Positions 1-7,323 of a DNA stretch of 10,980 bases are shown piece by piece (position 1 is the stretch's first letter; each line of letters opens with the position of its first letter). The DNA is from Candidatus Babelota bacterium (GTDB taxonomy: Bacteria; JAGOBX01), in NCBI GenBank assembly GCA_017999075.1, contig JAGOBX010000075.1, positions 1 to 10,980 of the forward strand. Direction: 5' to 3'. A program made the position numbers and the translations under genes. The notes under the pieces are model-generated. The model ran no database searches. It had not been told where the DNA came from and was given only the letters and a program-made list of their open reading frames with translations.

Positions 1-118
1 CGGCAATTAATACTTCAAGTTCTCCGTCAATTAAAATATATAAACCATCGCTTGCGTCGCCTTGATAACAAATGACATCGTCTTTTGAAAAATTAATTTT
101 TTCCATAAATTTAACCAT
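1..118 (-). CDS. Cyclic nucleotide-binding domain protein, N-terminal fragment
   Basis: Only the first 39 codons lie in the window; the gene runs off the left edge. The translation contains GDASDGLYILIDGELEV, which is the first beta-roll segment of a cyclic nucleotide-binding domain (G-D-x-S-D-G-L-Y-I-L, then G-E-L-E-V). It is preceded by the usual K-D-D-V-I strand, as in Crp/Fnr-type regulators and other cNMP sensors. I chose the ATG at 118. The GTG directly before it (121-119) and an ATG four codons inside (106-104) are alternatives, and none has a Shine-Dalgarno sequence. The frame stays open upstream to a TAG at 169-167. Without the C-terminus I cannot tell whether it is a transcription factor, a fusion with another output domain or a stand-alone domain. 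It is transcribed divergently from the NtrC-type regulator. Confidence 0.75.
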   Translation of the reverse strand, partial: MVKFMEKINFSKDDVICYQGDASDGLYILIDGELEVLIA

Positions 119-202
119 CACAAAGCCGAACCAGTCGGAAAAATTTTTAATGTTATACTAAGATGCTAATCTTCAAAAAAACATTTAATTCTTTTGGTAT
201 AA

Positions 203-231
203 AGTATATATATTTATTCAAAAAAATTCAA
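203..231 (-). promoter_or_regulatory. Putative sigma-70-type promoter for the cNMP-binding gene
   Basis: On the minus strand TTGAAT (231-226) and TATACT (208-203) are separated by 17 bases. The -10 box matches the consensus at five of six positions and the -35 box at four. Transcription would begin near 196, giving a leader of about 78 bases. The region is so AT-rich that chance matches are likely. Confidence 0.35.
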
Positions 232-257
232 TTAAAATAATAAATTTAAAGTTTTTA

Positions 258-285
258 TTGAAAAATTTAGATTTTTAAATACAAT
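258..285 (+). promoter_or_regulatory. Putative sigma-70-type promoter for the NtrC-type regulator
   Basis: TTGAAA (258-263) and TACAAT (280-285) are separated by 16 bases, each matching consensus at five of six positions. The start point would be near 292, about 60 bases before the ATG at 353. I saw no sigma-54 type GG/GC promoter here. AT-rich background makes this tentative. Confidence 0.35.
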
Positions 286-352
286 TTATAAATTATTAAA
301 TTTTATATTTTATGATAAATAATATGATCTTATTATTTTAAATTTTTAGAAA

Positions 353-1735
353 ATGGCAAAGATTCTTACTATAAGCGAACAAGGCAATAAATCGGATATT
401 TTTCAATTATTAATTGAAAATAAATATTCGGTTAAATATTCAAATGATTATGAAGATGCTGTATCGTATATAAACAGCGCAGAATTCGATATAATTTTTC
501 TTGATTTTAAATTCGGGAGCAAACAAGTATTTGATTTACTTAAAATCATTAAAATTAACAGTCCTAAATCAAGAGTTATAGTTTTAACTGATGAATCAAC
601 TGTAGATGATGCTGTTCTTGCTATGAAACTCGGAGCTTATGATTATCTTGTTAAACCTGTAGAAGATGTGAGGATAATTAAATTAGTCGGAGAAATTGAA
701 TTTTATATTTCTGATAATACCGAATTACTTCAATCAGAAATTGTATTTGATAATATAATAGGTAAAAATAAATCATTAAGAACCATATTAAAAAAAGTTA
801 GGTTGATAGCCAATACAAAAGTTTCAGTGCTGATAACAGGCGAAAATGGTTCTGGTAAAGAATTGATTGCCGCTGCAATTCATAATTTAAGCGAACGTTA
901 TAAAAAACCGTTTATAACTGTAAATTGCGCCGCAATACCTGCGAATTTAATTGAAAGCGAATTGTTTGGTTTTGAAAAAGGTTCTTTTACAGGAGCTACC
1001 CGTTCACAAACAGGAAAATTTGAAGCTGCCAATGAAGGAACTCTGTTTATTGATGAAATAGGAGATATGGAGCTTTCTGTTCAGGCTAAACTGTTAAGGG
1101 TTCTTGAAAACAGGGAAATTTCCAGGTTAGGTTCAAACTCAATTATAAAAATTAATACAAGATTTGTGTTTGCAACAAATAAAAATCTTAGAGAAGAAGT
1201 TAAGCAGGGAAGATTTCGTGAAGATTTGTATTACAGAATCAACGTTGTAAATCTTGAAATGCCTCCGTTGCGAAATAGACGGGAAGATATTCCTGCTTTG
1301 TTTAAGTATTATTTCAATATGTTTTGTCAGGAATACAATAAAAAGATCAGCGATATAGAACCTGAAGTTTTAAAAGTAATTTCAGTGTATTACTGGCCAG
1401 GTAATATCAGGCAATTTAAAAATGTAATTGAAAATATAGTTGTTCTTAATGAAAACGGAATTATAAAATATTCTGATTTGCCTGAAGAAATAAAAATTGA
1501 CTATAAAAAAGAGGTAGAAGAAGATGTTTCGGCAAAACAAATGTCAAAATCTGCTCTTCCGCATTTTTCGAGTATTTCTAATGATCATAAAATCTTAACT
1601 CTTGCTGAAATAGAAAAAAATGCTATTGTTGAAACATTGAAATTAACTAATAACAATAAAACTAAAACCGCGCAGATTTTAAATATAAGTTTGCGGACTA
1701 TTCAGCGTAAAATTAAAGAATACGGATTGGAATAA
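353..1735 (+). CDS. NtrC-family sigma-54-dependent response regulator
   Basis: A 460-residue bacterial enhancer-binding protein with the full three-domain layout. The receiver domain (about 1-115) has the phospho-acceptor Asp51, switch Thr79 and Lys101. However, the usual D-D pair after the first strand is Ser8-Glu9, so one metal-binding acid is missing. The AAA+ domain (about 132-375) has Walker A G-E-N-G-S-G-K-E (163-170), the sigma-54 contact loop as G-S-F-T-G-A (210-215), Walker B F-I-D-E (232-235), a likely arginine finger in the F-R-E-D-L-Y-Y-R segment (288-295), and W-P-G-N-I-R (348-353). A Fis-type helix-turn-helix ends the protein (about 416-460). It should remodel RNA polymerase-sigma-54 at enhancer-dependent promoters. 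The start lacks a Shine-Dalgarno sequence. A second receiver gene follows after 4 bases, so the two are probably co-transcribed. No histidine kinase is nearby. The targets are unknown; the downstream secretin genes are an inference from position only. Confidence 0.95.
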   Translation: MAKILTISEQGNKSDIFQLLIENKYSVKYSNDYEDAVSYINSAEFDIIFLDFKFGSKQVFDLLKIIKINSPKSRVIVLTDESTVDDAVLAMKLGAYDYLVKPVEDVRIIKLVGEIEFYISDNTELLQSEIVFDNIIGKNKSLRTILKKVRLIANTKVSVLITGENGSGKELIAAAIHNLSERYKKPFITVNCAAIPANLIESELFGFEKGSFTGATRSQTGKFEAANEGTLFIDEIGDMELSVQAKLLRVLENREISRLGSNSIIKINTRFVFATNKNLREEVKQGRFREDLYYRINVVNLEMPPLRNRREDIPALFKYYFNMFCQEYNKKISDIEPEVLKVISVYYWPGNIRQFKNVIENIVVLNENGIIKYSDLPEEIKIDYKKEVEEDVSAKQMSKSALPHFSSISNDHKILTLAEIEKNAIVETLKLTNNNKTKTAQILNISLRTIQRKIKEYGLE

Positions 1736-1739
1736 TATT

Positions 1740-3068
1740 ATGGAAAATATAGATTCGATTTATTCGGAAATTGTTGATTTGATTACGTTTGAGGCTTTTC
1801 AAAAGGGTGAAAAATTCAAAAAAATTCATATACTTGTTATTGATGATTCTGCCACAATGAGAAAAAATTTTATCAGAAAACTTGAAAGCAAAAAAATTTT
1901 TGAAGTTGTTGAAGCTCGAAACGGAATTGAAGGGTTGTATATGCTTGGAAAATACAGGGAATCTATTAAAATAATATTTTTTGATATATGGATGCCTATT
2001 ATGGATGGCCCTGAATTTTTTATAAAAGGACTTAAAGCAGGATTATTAGAAGGTATTCCTTTAATCGCTACGGTTTCTGCTATAAATAAGAAATTGCTGA
2101 TTGAACTCATAAGGCGTGGAGTATATTCGTATTTGCTTTATCCTTTTAGCGAAGAAGAATTGATGTCTATGCTGAGAGATGCATTTACAAAAAAAGTAAG
2201 AGGGATTAAAGATTTAATTGATCAGATTACAAAAATAAATACTTCAGGCAGAAACACTATGGAATACTCTAATTTTTCTTGTTTCAGATTGCTTGAAGAA
2301 AAAATTGAATATGAAGATGAAAAAGAAATAAATTCGGATTTTGAAGAAAATTCAAATATAACAAGAAATATTAATGCTGATGATAATCAAGAAAATTTTG
2401 AAAGACAGAACTGTAAAATAAAAAATGATTTTAATGAAACTTTAAATTCGGCTGAAACCGGCAAGAAAATTACGGAACGTACACTGACGGAACTTAAAAG
2501 AGACAGGACAAGTGAAAATAATCCTAAACTTTTTTATTTAAATGAATCTTTGAAAAAAAATTTAATATTGTATTTAATAACATATTTACAGGAACGAAAT
2601 TATAATTTTGATTATTATGAAGATTTTGTTGATTTTTTTGAAAAATCGGGCGATTTGGATAAAAAAAGCAAGGACGTCATAACAGAATTTGATGAAAAAG
2701 GAATATTGGCTGTGTATAATTCTGATAAAGAATTGTTTACAGAATTGTATCAGATTTTGTCAGAATGTAAATTGGAAAAAAAAGAGTTGAATTCGGTTAT
2801 TGAATATAAAGACGGAATATATTATTATATAATAGCTTATTGGAAATTTTTCTTGAAAGAAAAAATTAAATTGAGTCTTCATGCGGAATATACCGAACTT
2901 AGAAATCTTTTAAATCAGGGATCCGTTGATGTTAATAAAAAAAATAAATATTTTGAACAATTAATTAATAAATGGAAAACAAAGATATCGGCAGGTTCGC
3001 TGTCTCTTCAAAGCCTCAAAAGTTCCGGAGATAAAATTATTCATGAAGCAGCAGCATTACGAAAATAG
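1740..3068 (+). CDS. Receiver-domain protein with unrecognised C-terminal region
   Basis: A 442-residue protein with a receiver domain at about 28-150: acidic pair Asp35-Asp36 in V-I-D-D-S, phospho-acceptor Asp82 in F-F-D-I-W-M-P, and a Thr111/Ser113 switch region. The invariant Lys of the K-P-F motif is replaced by Tyr134 (L-L-Y-P-F), which would alter phosphorylation or switching. Residues about 165-262 form a charged, Asn/Glu-rich, probably disordered linker. Residues about 263-442 look helical, rich in Lys, Tyr and Leu, and match no family I recognise. There is no HTH, GGDEF, HD-GYP or kinase motif, no signal peptide and no membrane segment, so it is cytoplasmic. Its start is 4 bases after the NtrC-type gene's stop, so joint translation and a common signalling role are likely. 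It may be a phosphorylation-independent adaptor or a phosphate sink; neither is shown by sequence. Confidence 0.85.
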   Translation: MENIDSIYSEIVDLITFEAFQKGEKFKKIHILVIDDSATMRKNFIRKLESKKIFEVVEARNGIEGLYMLGKYRESIKIIFFDIWMPIMDGPEFFIKGLKAGLLEGIPLIATVSAINKKLLIELIRRGVYSYLLYPFSEEELMSMLRDAFTKKVRGIKDLIDQITKINTSGRNTMEYSNFSCFRLLEEKIEYEDEKEINSDFEENSNITRNINADDNQENFERQNCKIKNDFNETLNSAETGKKITERTLTELKRDRTSENNPKLFYLNESLKKNLILYLITYLQERNYNFDYYEDFVDFFEKSGDLDKKSKDVITEFDEKGILAVYNSDKELFTELYQILSECKLEKKELNSVIEYKDGIYYYIIAYWKFFLKEKIKLSLHAEYTELRNLLNQGSVDVNKKNKYFEQLINKWKTKISAGSLSLQSLKSSGDKIIHEAAALRK

Positions 3069-3120
3069 TATAAAAAATTTTTAAATCCTTCGTTATATTA
3101 TATGAGGAATTTTTACACTA
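3066..3120 (+). terminator. Imperfect inverted repeat after the receiver gene, possible transcript end
   Basis: The arms 3066-3076 (TAGTATAAAAA) and 3110-3120 (TTTTTACACTA) pair at 10 of 11 positions. TCCT (3086-3089) and AGGA (3105-3108) can form an inner stem. The left arm begins with the stop codon of the receiver gene. No T-run follows, so it is not a classic intrinsic terminator; it could be a processing or stability element. Confidence 0.25.
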
Positions 3121-3129
3121 TCTTTATCA

Positions 3130-3170
3130 ATTTCAAAATTCTTGAATTTTAATAATCAGTATTTTGAAAT
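3130..3170. repeat. Overlapping inverted repeats in the intergenic region
   Basis: ATTTCAAAAT (3130-3139) and ATTTTGAAAT (3161-3170) are a perfect 10-base inverted repeat around a 21-base loop. Within it AAAATTC (3135-3141) and GAATTTT (3144-3150) form a compact 7-base palindrome that shares the left arm, so the two foldings exclude each other. It lies about 85 bases upstream of the secretin promoter candidate and could be an operator. Base composition alone makes such matches fairly likely. The rest of 3069-3315 holds no open reading frame that I can support. Confidence 0.3.
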
Positions 3171-3253
3171 AAATGTTTATAGTTTATTAAATACTTTCAT
3201 GTTTTTTTCTAAAAATATTCAATAACGAACCTGAAAAATATACAAATAATAAC

Positions 3254-3281
3254 TTGATTTATTTTATGTTGACAATATAAT
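3254..3281 (+). promoter_or_regulatory. Putative sigma-70-type promoter for the secretin gene
   Basis: TTGATT (3254-3259) and a perfect TATAAT (3276-3281) are spaced by 16 bases, placing the start near 3288 and giving a leader of about 28 bases before the ATG at 3316. A perfect TTGACA (3269-3274) with TATTTT (3291-3296) overlaps it as a second, weaker option. The promoter would drive the secretin, the TPR-like gene and trpA. Confidence 0.45.
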
Positions 3282-3315
3282 AATTATATTTATTTTTATA
3301 TACTAAAATATTTTA

Positions 3316-6300
3316 ATGAATAAAATAAAAAAAACGGCAATTTTCTTTTTTATATTTTTTTTATTTGCGCAATTTGAAATATGGGCGTCCGACACTAATG
3401 AAGCGGATAAATTATACGAATTAAAAAAATTTGACAATGCAATTGAAAAATATCTGAATATATTGAAAAATAATACTATTAAAGATAATGAAAAATATAT
3501 AATATATTATAAGTTGGGTAAAAGTTATGCTTATACCAATAAATATAAAGAAGCTATTGATTATTTAAAGAAATATGCAGAACAAAATTTTGATACAACC
3601 TATTCTGACGGAGTTATATATTTATTAGCAGTACTTCATTATAAAATTAATGATTTTGATTCTTACCAGAAATTAAGAAAATATTTAAATGTCCGTTATC
3701 CTAAATCGAAATATTTAAATTCAAGTTTTTGGGAAGGATATCAAAATTATAATGATTTATCAAGAGAAACCAAATTTTTACGTTCAAATTCCGAGTATAG
3801 CGCAGATTTTTCAGATTCTGATTACATCGAAAATCAGAATTTTTCATCAATTGAACTTATAAAAACAAATATTGAATTTGTATTGCTCGATTTTGACAGA
3901 GGGACAATAGATAAAGTTATAGAAACTATAGGTGTATTGACTAAAATAAAATATTATAAAGATTTTTATAACATTTCTGATTATATAACTTTAAAAAGCG
4001 ACAACAAAATTTCAGTAAAATTTCTTCCTGTTTTGTTGAACAAAATATTGAGCGATTTTAATTATTCTGTAACTTATGAAAACGGCGTTTATAAAATAAC
4101 AAAAAATAATACAGAAATAGATAATTATAATCCTATTGTCAAATTTTATTTTATAATTCAGACAAATGCCGCTGATTTCAACAATTCTTTATTAAGTTTA
4201 AAAGAAGTTAAAGTAGAAAATGTTACCACCACGCTTTTTAAAGAATTTTCTTATATTTTGCTGCAATCGGATGACATGGAAAATATTAATAATTTTTTAA
4301 GTACTTATAAAATTTCAAATCAGAATATAGGAAAATATAAAACTCAAAATTTCAAATTAAAAAATGCTGAATCGTTTGTAATAACCAAATATCTTAATTC
4401 TGTATTGAATTACGGAAATAATTTAAATGAATTGAATAAAGAACTTAAACCCAAATCCAAAAGTGATTTAATTGTAAAAAATATTATTCTTAAACCAGAA
4501 AATCTTGATATTTTAAAAACAATTAAGTCTGTAGAAAATGTTTCTGGAGATAATTCAATAAATATTACCTTTCAAAAGGATATGGAAATACCTTTGGCAT
4601 TGATAATCAGTTCAATAGATTTAAATTCCCAGAAGTTTCAAATAGGCATTAAAACTTACAAACTTATATATGCAGATGCTGTTAATGTAGCGGAAATTGT
4701 TAAACAAATGTTTCAGGAGGATTTGCTTGATTATACGGATAATTCCATGCTCTCCAAATCTGAAAAAAAAATAAATCAAATCAGCGCTGATAAACGCACA
4801 AATACAATTATTGTAAATACAGACTTGGAAACCATATTGAAAATTGATGAACTTATTCGAAAACTTGATATTGAAATAAGACCGTTATCAGGAACACAAT
4901 TGAAAATAAGGGTATATTCCCTTAAATACAGTAAATGCGCTGATATAAAAAAACAATTTGATATGTTTTTAGTAAACAATAGTTATTTGAAAATTTATAA
5001 TGTAATGACAGATGAACGGACAAATTCTCTGTTTGTTATGGCGCAGCCGCATGATTTTATAACAATAGATAAAATCGTATCTGAACTTGATAAAGATTTG
5101 TCTATAAAAAAAGAACAGCTTATCACCAAAATTTTTGATTTGAAACATAGAACTCCGGAATATATAGCTAAAAACCTTGAAAAAATAGTTGTGGAAGGAG
5201 TTTACAAAAACAGCGGAGATAACTTGAAAATAATTGCAATTGACAAACAGAATAAAATCGTTATTATATCGGATAATCCTGCTATGATAAATACTGCGAG
5301 GGAATGGCTTAACAAACTTGACGCTCAAACTGAACCTGCTAATAAATCAGTTGTTGAAAACGAGATAAAATCTTACGTTTATTCTTGCAAAAATGTGCCG
5401 GCTGAAGATATGGCAAATATGATAAATACTATGATTAAAACAACCCAGCAGCTTCAGATTCAGAATAAACAATTGAATCCGAATATAGATGAAACTCTTA
5501 TAAAAACAAGGTTTTTGATATCAGAGAATGTTTATGTGACGCCTGATAAAACTTCGAATTCAATTCTTATAAATGCAAATGCAAATGATTATTTTAATCT
5601 TATTAAGTTAATTGAAGAAATCGATAAAATACCGGATCAGATACTTATTGATGTGGTGATAGCTGAAGTAAGTTTGAATGATAATTATCAGGCTGGAATT
5701 GAATGGATGTATGGAAAAACAAATGTTTTTGGAACCAATATGGGTTTGCGTATAAGCGAATCAGGCACAGGAGATGCAGCTATAGTTTCACCGCTTGAAG
5801 GATTAAGATATTCTATACTTGATACAAAACGTTTTAATGCAATGATGAATTTTATGAAATCAACATCAAGTATGAAAATTTTATCAAGACCCCAGATAAC
5901 TACTGTCCACAATAAAAAATCTGTAATAAAAATAGGAAAAGAAGTTCCTGTGACCAAGATATCTATTGATAATGTGAATAATAATGATAATAATAATAAT
6001 AATACCATACAGCAATATACTGAATTCAAAGACGTTGGAATTACTCTTGAAGTTACTCCGGCATCTATTGAAGGAAGTATAGTTGGGTTAAACATACACC
6101 TTATAGTAAGTGAACTGGATGAAAGTTTACAGTTATCAGGAACAAGAAATAATCCTATTATAAAAAAACGCGAAGCTGAAACTTTTGGAAATGTGAAATC
6201 AAACAATACCATTGTTATAGGCGGATTAATTAAACAGGATGAAATTACAACTAATTTAAATGTGCCAGTTCTTTCTGATATACCTTTGCTTGGCACTTTA

Positions 6301-6399
6301 TTTAAAAGAGAGCAGAAGAAAAAAGAAAATACTGAACTTATGTTTTTTATAACTCCTGTTTTGACAAAATCTTCAACTTTAATATCAGATGGCAAATAA
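3316..6399 (+). CDS. TPR-secretin fusion, outer-membrane channel of GspD/PilQ type
   Basis: A 1027-residue exported protein. Residues 1-25 are a signal peptide (Lys-rich start, Phe-rich core, likely cut after W-A-S). Residues about 27-145 are TPR-like helical repeats. A segment near 183-263 resembles the N0/STN domain. At least four secretin N1-like (KH-fold) modules follow, at about 443-518, 528-592, 602-669 and 683-772. They share the pattern of a Y/F-x-L start and x-D-x-x-T/N-x-I/L-x-V/I followed by an I-x-x-L-D end. Residues 275-410 may hold further divergent copies. The secretin barrel occupies about 775-1017, ending with the family signature V-P-V-L-S-D-I-P-L-L-G (983-993) and F-F-I-T-P (1010-1014). 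GspD normally has N0 plus three N1-like domains and no TPR, so this one is enlarged; no AMIN domain of PilQ was seen. It probably forms the outer-membrane gate of a type II secretion or type IV pilus-like machine. The start has no Shine-Dalgarno sequence. An exported TPR gene follows after 5 bases. Confidence 0.93.
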   Translation: MNKIKKTAIFFFIFFLFAQFEIWASDTNEADKLYELKKFDNAIEKYLNILKNNTIKDNEKYIIYYKLGKSYAYTNKYKEAIDYLKKYAEQNFDTTYSDGVIYLLAVLHYKINDFDSYQKLRKYLNVRYPKSKYLNSSFWEGYQNYNDLSRETKFLRSNSEYSADFSDSDYIENQNFSSIELIKTNIEFVLLDFDRGTIDKVIETIGVLTKIKYYKDFYNISDYITLKSDNKISVKFLPVLLNKILSDFNYSVTYENGVYKITKNNTEIDNYNPIVKFYFIIQTNAADFNNSLLSLKEVKVENVTTTLFKEFSYILLQSDDMENINNFLSTYKISNQNIGKYKTQNFKLKNAESFVITKYLNSVLNYGNNLNELNKELKPKSKSDLIVKNIILKPENLDILKTIKSVENVSGDNSINITFQKDMEIPLALIISSIDLNSQKFQIGIKTYKLIYADAVNVAEIVKQMFQEDLLDYTDNSMLSKSEKKINQISADKRTNTIIVNTDLETILKIDELIRKLDIEIRPLSGTQLKIRVYSLKYSKCADIKKQFDMFLVNNSYLKIYNVMTDERTNSLFVMAQPHDFITIDKIVSELDKDLSIKKEQLITKIFDLKHRTPEYIAKNLEKIVVEGVYKNSGDNLKIIAIDKQNKIVIISDNPAMINTAREWLNKLDAQTEPANKSVVENEIKSYVYSCKNVPAEDMANMINTMIKTTQQLQIQNKQLNPNIDETLIKTRFLISENVYVTPDKTSNSILINANANDYFNLIKLIEEIDKIPDQILIDVVIAEVSLNDNYQAGIEWMYGKTNVFGTNMGLRISESGTGDAAIVSPLEGLRYSILDTKRFNAMMNFMKSTSSMKILSRPQITTVHNKKSVIKIGKEVPVTKISIDNVNNNDNNNNNTIQQYTEFKDVGITLEVTPASIEGSIVGLNIHLIVSELDESLQLSGTRNNPIIKKREAETFGNVKSNNTIVIGGLIKQDEITTNLNVPVLSDIPLLGTLFKREQKKKENTELMFFITPVLTKSSTLISDGK
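5977..6003 (+). repeat. AAT trinucleotide microsatellite inside the secretin domain
   Basis: Eight AAT codons and one GAT make a run coding for Asn/Asp (residues 888-896). It sits in a loop of the secretin barrel just before the Q-Q-Y-T-E-F strand, where the family varies in length. Slippage would change loop length by whole residues without shifting the frame. Confidence 0.8.
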
Positions 6400-6404
6400 T
6401 ACTG

Positions 6405-7319
6405 ATGGTTAAATCAAGAAAATTTTATAGTATATTGTTAATATTTTTTTTTGTTTTATTTTTATGGAATAATCTTTTAAATGCTGCTGACATTGCTGCA
6501 GGACAGAATTCAAATGTTATATTAAAACCTTCTGTTTCGCAATATTCTCAATATCAGACCAATTTCAGGAATGTTTATAATGAATTGTATAAATCGCTGT
6601 ATTTAAAAGGCCGGTTTGAAACGTTTATACATGAAGTTGTTAAAATTTATAATGATTTTCCTGAAGATATAAAAGATTCGGTTTTATTTTCCCTTGCAAA
6701 AGCTTATTATAAAACAGGAAATTTGGCTAAAAGCTATAAGAATTTTAGCGAATTACGCAAATATTACCCGTCAAGTTCTATAATTTCTTCAGGGACTTAT
6801 AACAAAACTATTGCCCGCATAATAAAACTTGAATCTGAAAATTCAGGGAAATTCAGTTTAACATATCCTGTTAAATTGTATTATTTAATTAAAGATGCGG
6901 GGGCGTCTCAACAGGTTTTATCAAACGTAGAGGCAAATATTATTTCAAGATTATCTGAAAAAATTAAGGTTCCTATTAATTTACAGAATAACAGAATAAG
7001 CGATTACGAACAATTTAAATTAATTATTGTGAATCAGATCTGGATTAATATTTTTCCTGATGAAGGATGGTTGAGAGATGCAATTGATTTGAACAAAAAT
7101 GTTTCTTCCCGCCAGATAGAAAATTCGTATAATTATTATTCGAAAAATTTAGTTATAAAAGTGTCTGTAAAAGATGCTTACGGAGTTCAGTCTGTCCGGT
7201 ATATAGGTTATGGAGTTATTGAAACAACCATAAAAGAATTTTTGAAATCATTGAATTTGACAATAAAAGATTTTTTTGATAAAAATACTGATTTATATAA
7301 TTATAAAGAAGAGTTCTAA
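6405..7319 (+). CDS. Exported TPR-like protein, probable secretin partner
   Basis: A 304-residue protein with an N-terminal signal peptide or anchor (residues about 5-27, Phe/Leu-rich, ending L-L-N-A-A). There is no lipobox Cys, so it is periplasmic or inner-membrane anchored rather than a lipoprotein. Residues about 55-125 form helical repeats, with one clear TPR at 92-125 (L-A-K-A-Y-Y-K-T-G-N-L-A-K-S). The rest, about 150-304, is an alpha/beta region that matches no family I recognise. The start lies 5 bases after the secretin stop, so the two are almost certainly co-translated, and both carry TPR-like repeats. TPR proteins such as PilF/PilW act as secretin pilotins, so an accessory role in secretin assembly is a reasonable inference, but those are lipoproteins and this one is not. 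Confidence 0.8.
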   Translation: MVKSRKFYSILLIFFFVLFLWNNLLNAADIAAGQNSNVILKPSVSQYSQYQTNFRNVYNELYKSLYLKGRFETFIHEVVKIYNDFPEDIKDSVLFSLAKAYYKTGNLAKSYKNFSELRKYYPSSSIISSGTYNKTIARIIKLESENSGKFSLTYPVKLYYLIKDAGASQQVLSNVEANIISRLSEKIKVPINLQNNRISDYEQFKLIIVNQIWINIFPDEGWLRDAIDLNKNVSSRQIENSYNYYSKNLVIKVSVKDAYGVQSVRYIGYGVIETTIKEFLKSLNLTIKDFFDKNTDLYNYKEEF

Positions 7320-7323
7320 TAAA

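Noticed and set aside
126-138. Small hairpin CCGA-5-TCGG before the left-hand gene
   Set aside because: Only a 4-base stem; it stands out mainly because the surroundings are AT-rich. Not enough to call a regulatory RNA or terminator.
4969-5328. A 119-codon minus-strand open frame within the secretin gene
   Set aside because: Antisense to the N1-like domains, with a Phe/Ile/Tyr/Asn-rich low-complexity translation typical of a shadow frame.
6292-6310. TTGGCAC sequence resembling a sigma-54 promoter -24 element
   Set aside because: The required GC at the -12 position is missing and it lies within the conserved secretin signature coding region.
5688-6395. A 235-codon open frame on the minus strand inside the secretin gene
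   Set aside because: It is fully antisense to the most conserved part of the secretin, its translation is Ile/Phe/Ser/Leu-rich as expected for a complement of this coding sequence, and it has no recognisable motif.
7276-7323. Upstream in-frame ATG for trpA, adding 16 residues
   Set aside because: It overlaps the preceding gene by 44 bases, and the added residues are a hydrophobic Ile-rich stretch unlike the family's N-terminal helix. The ATG at 7324 gives the usual tight spacing.
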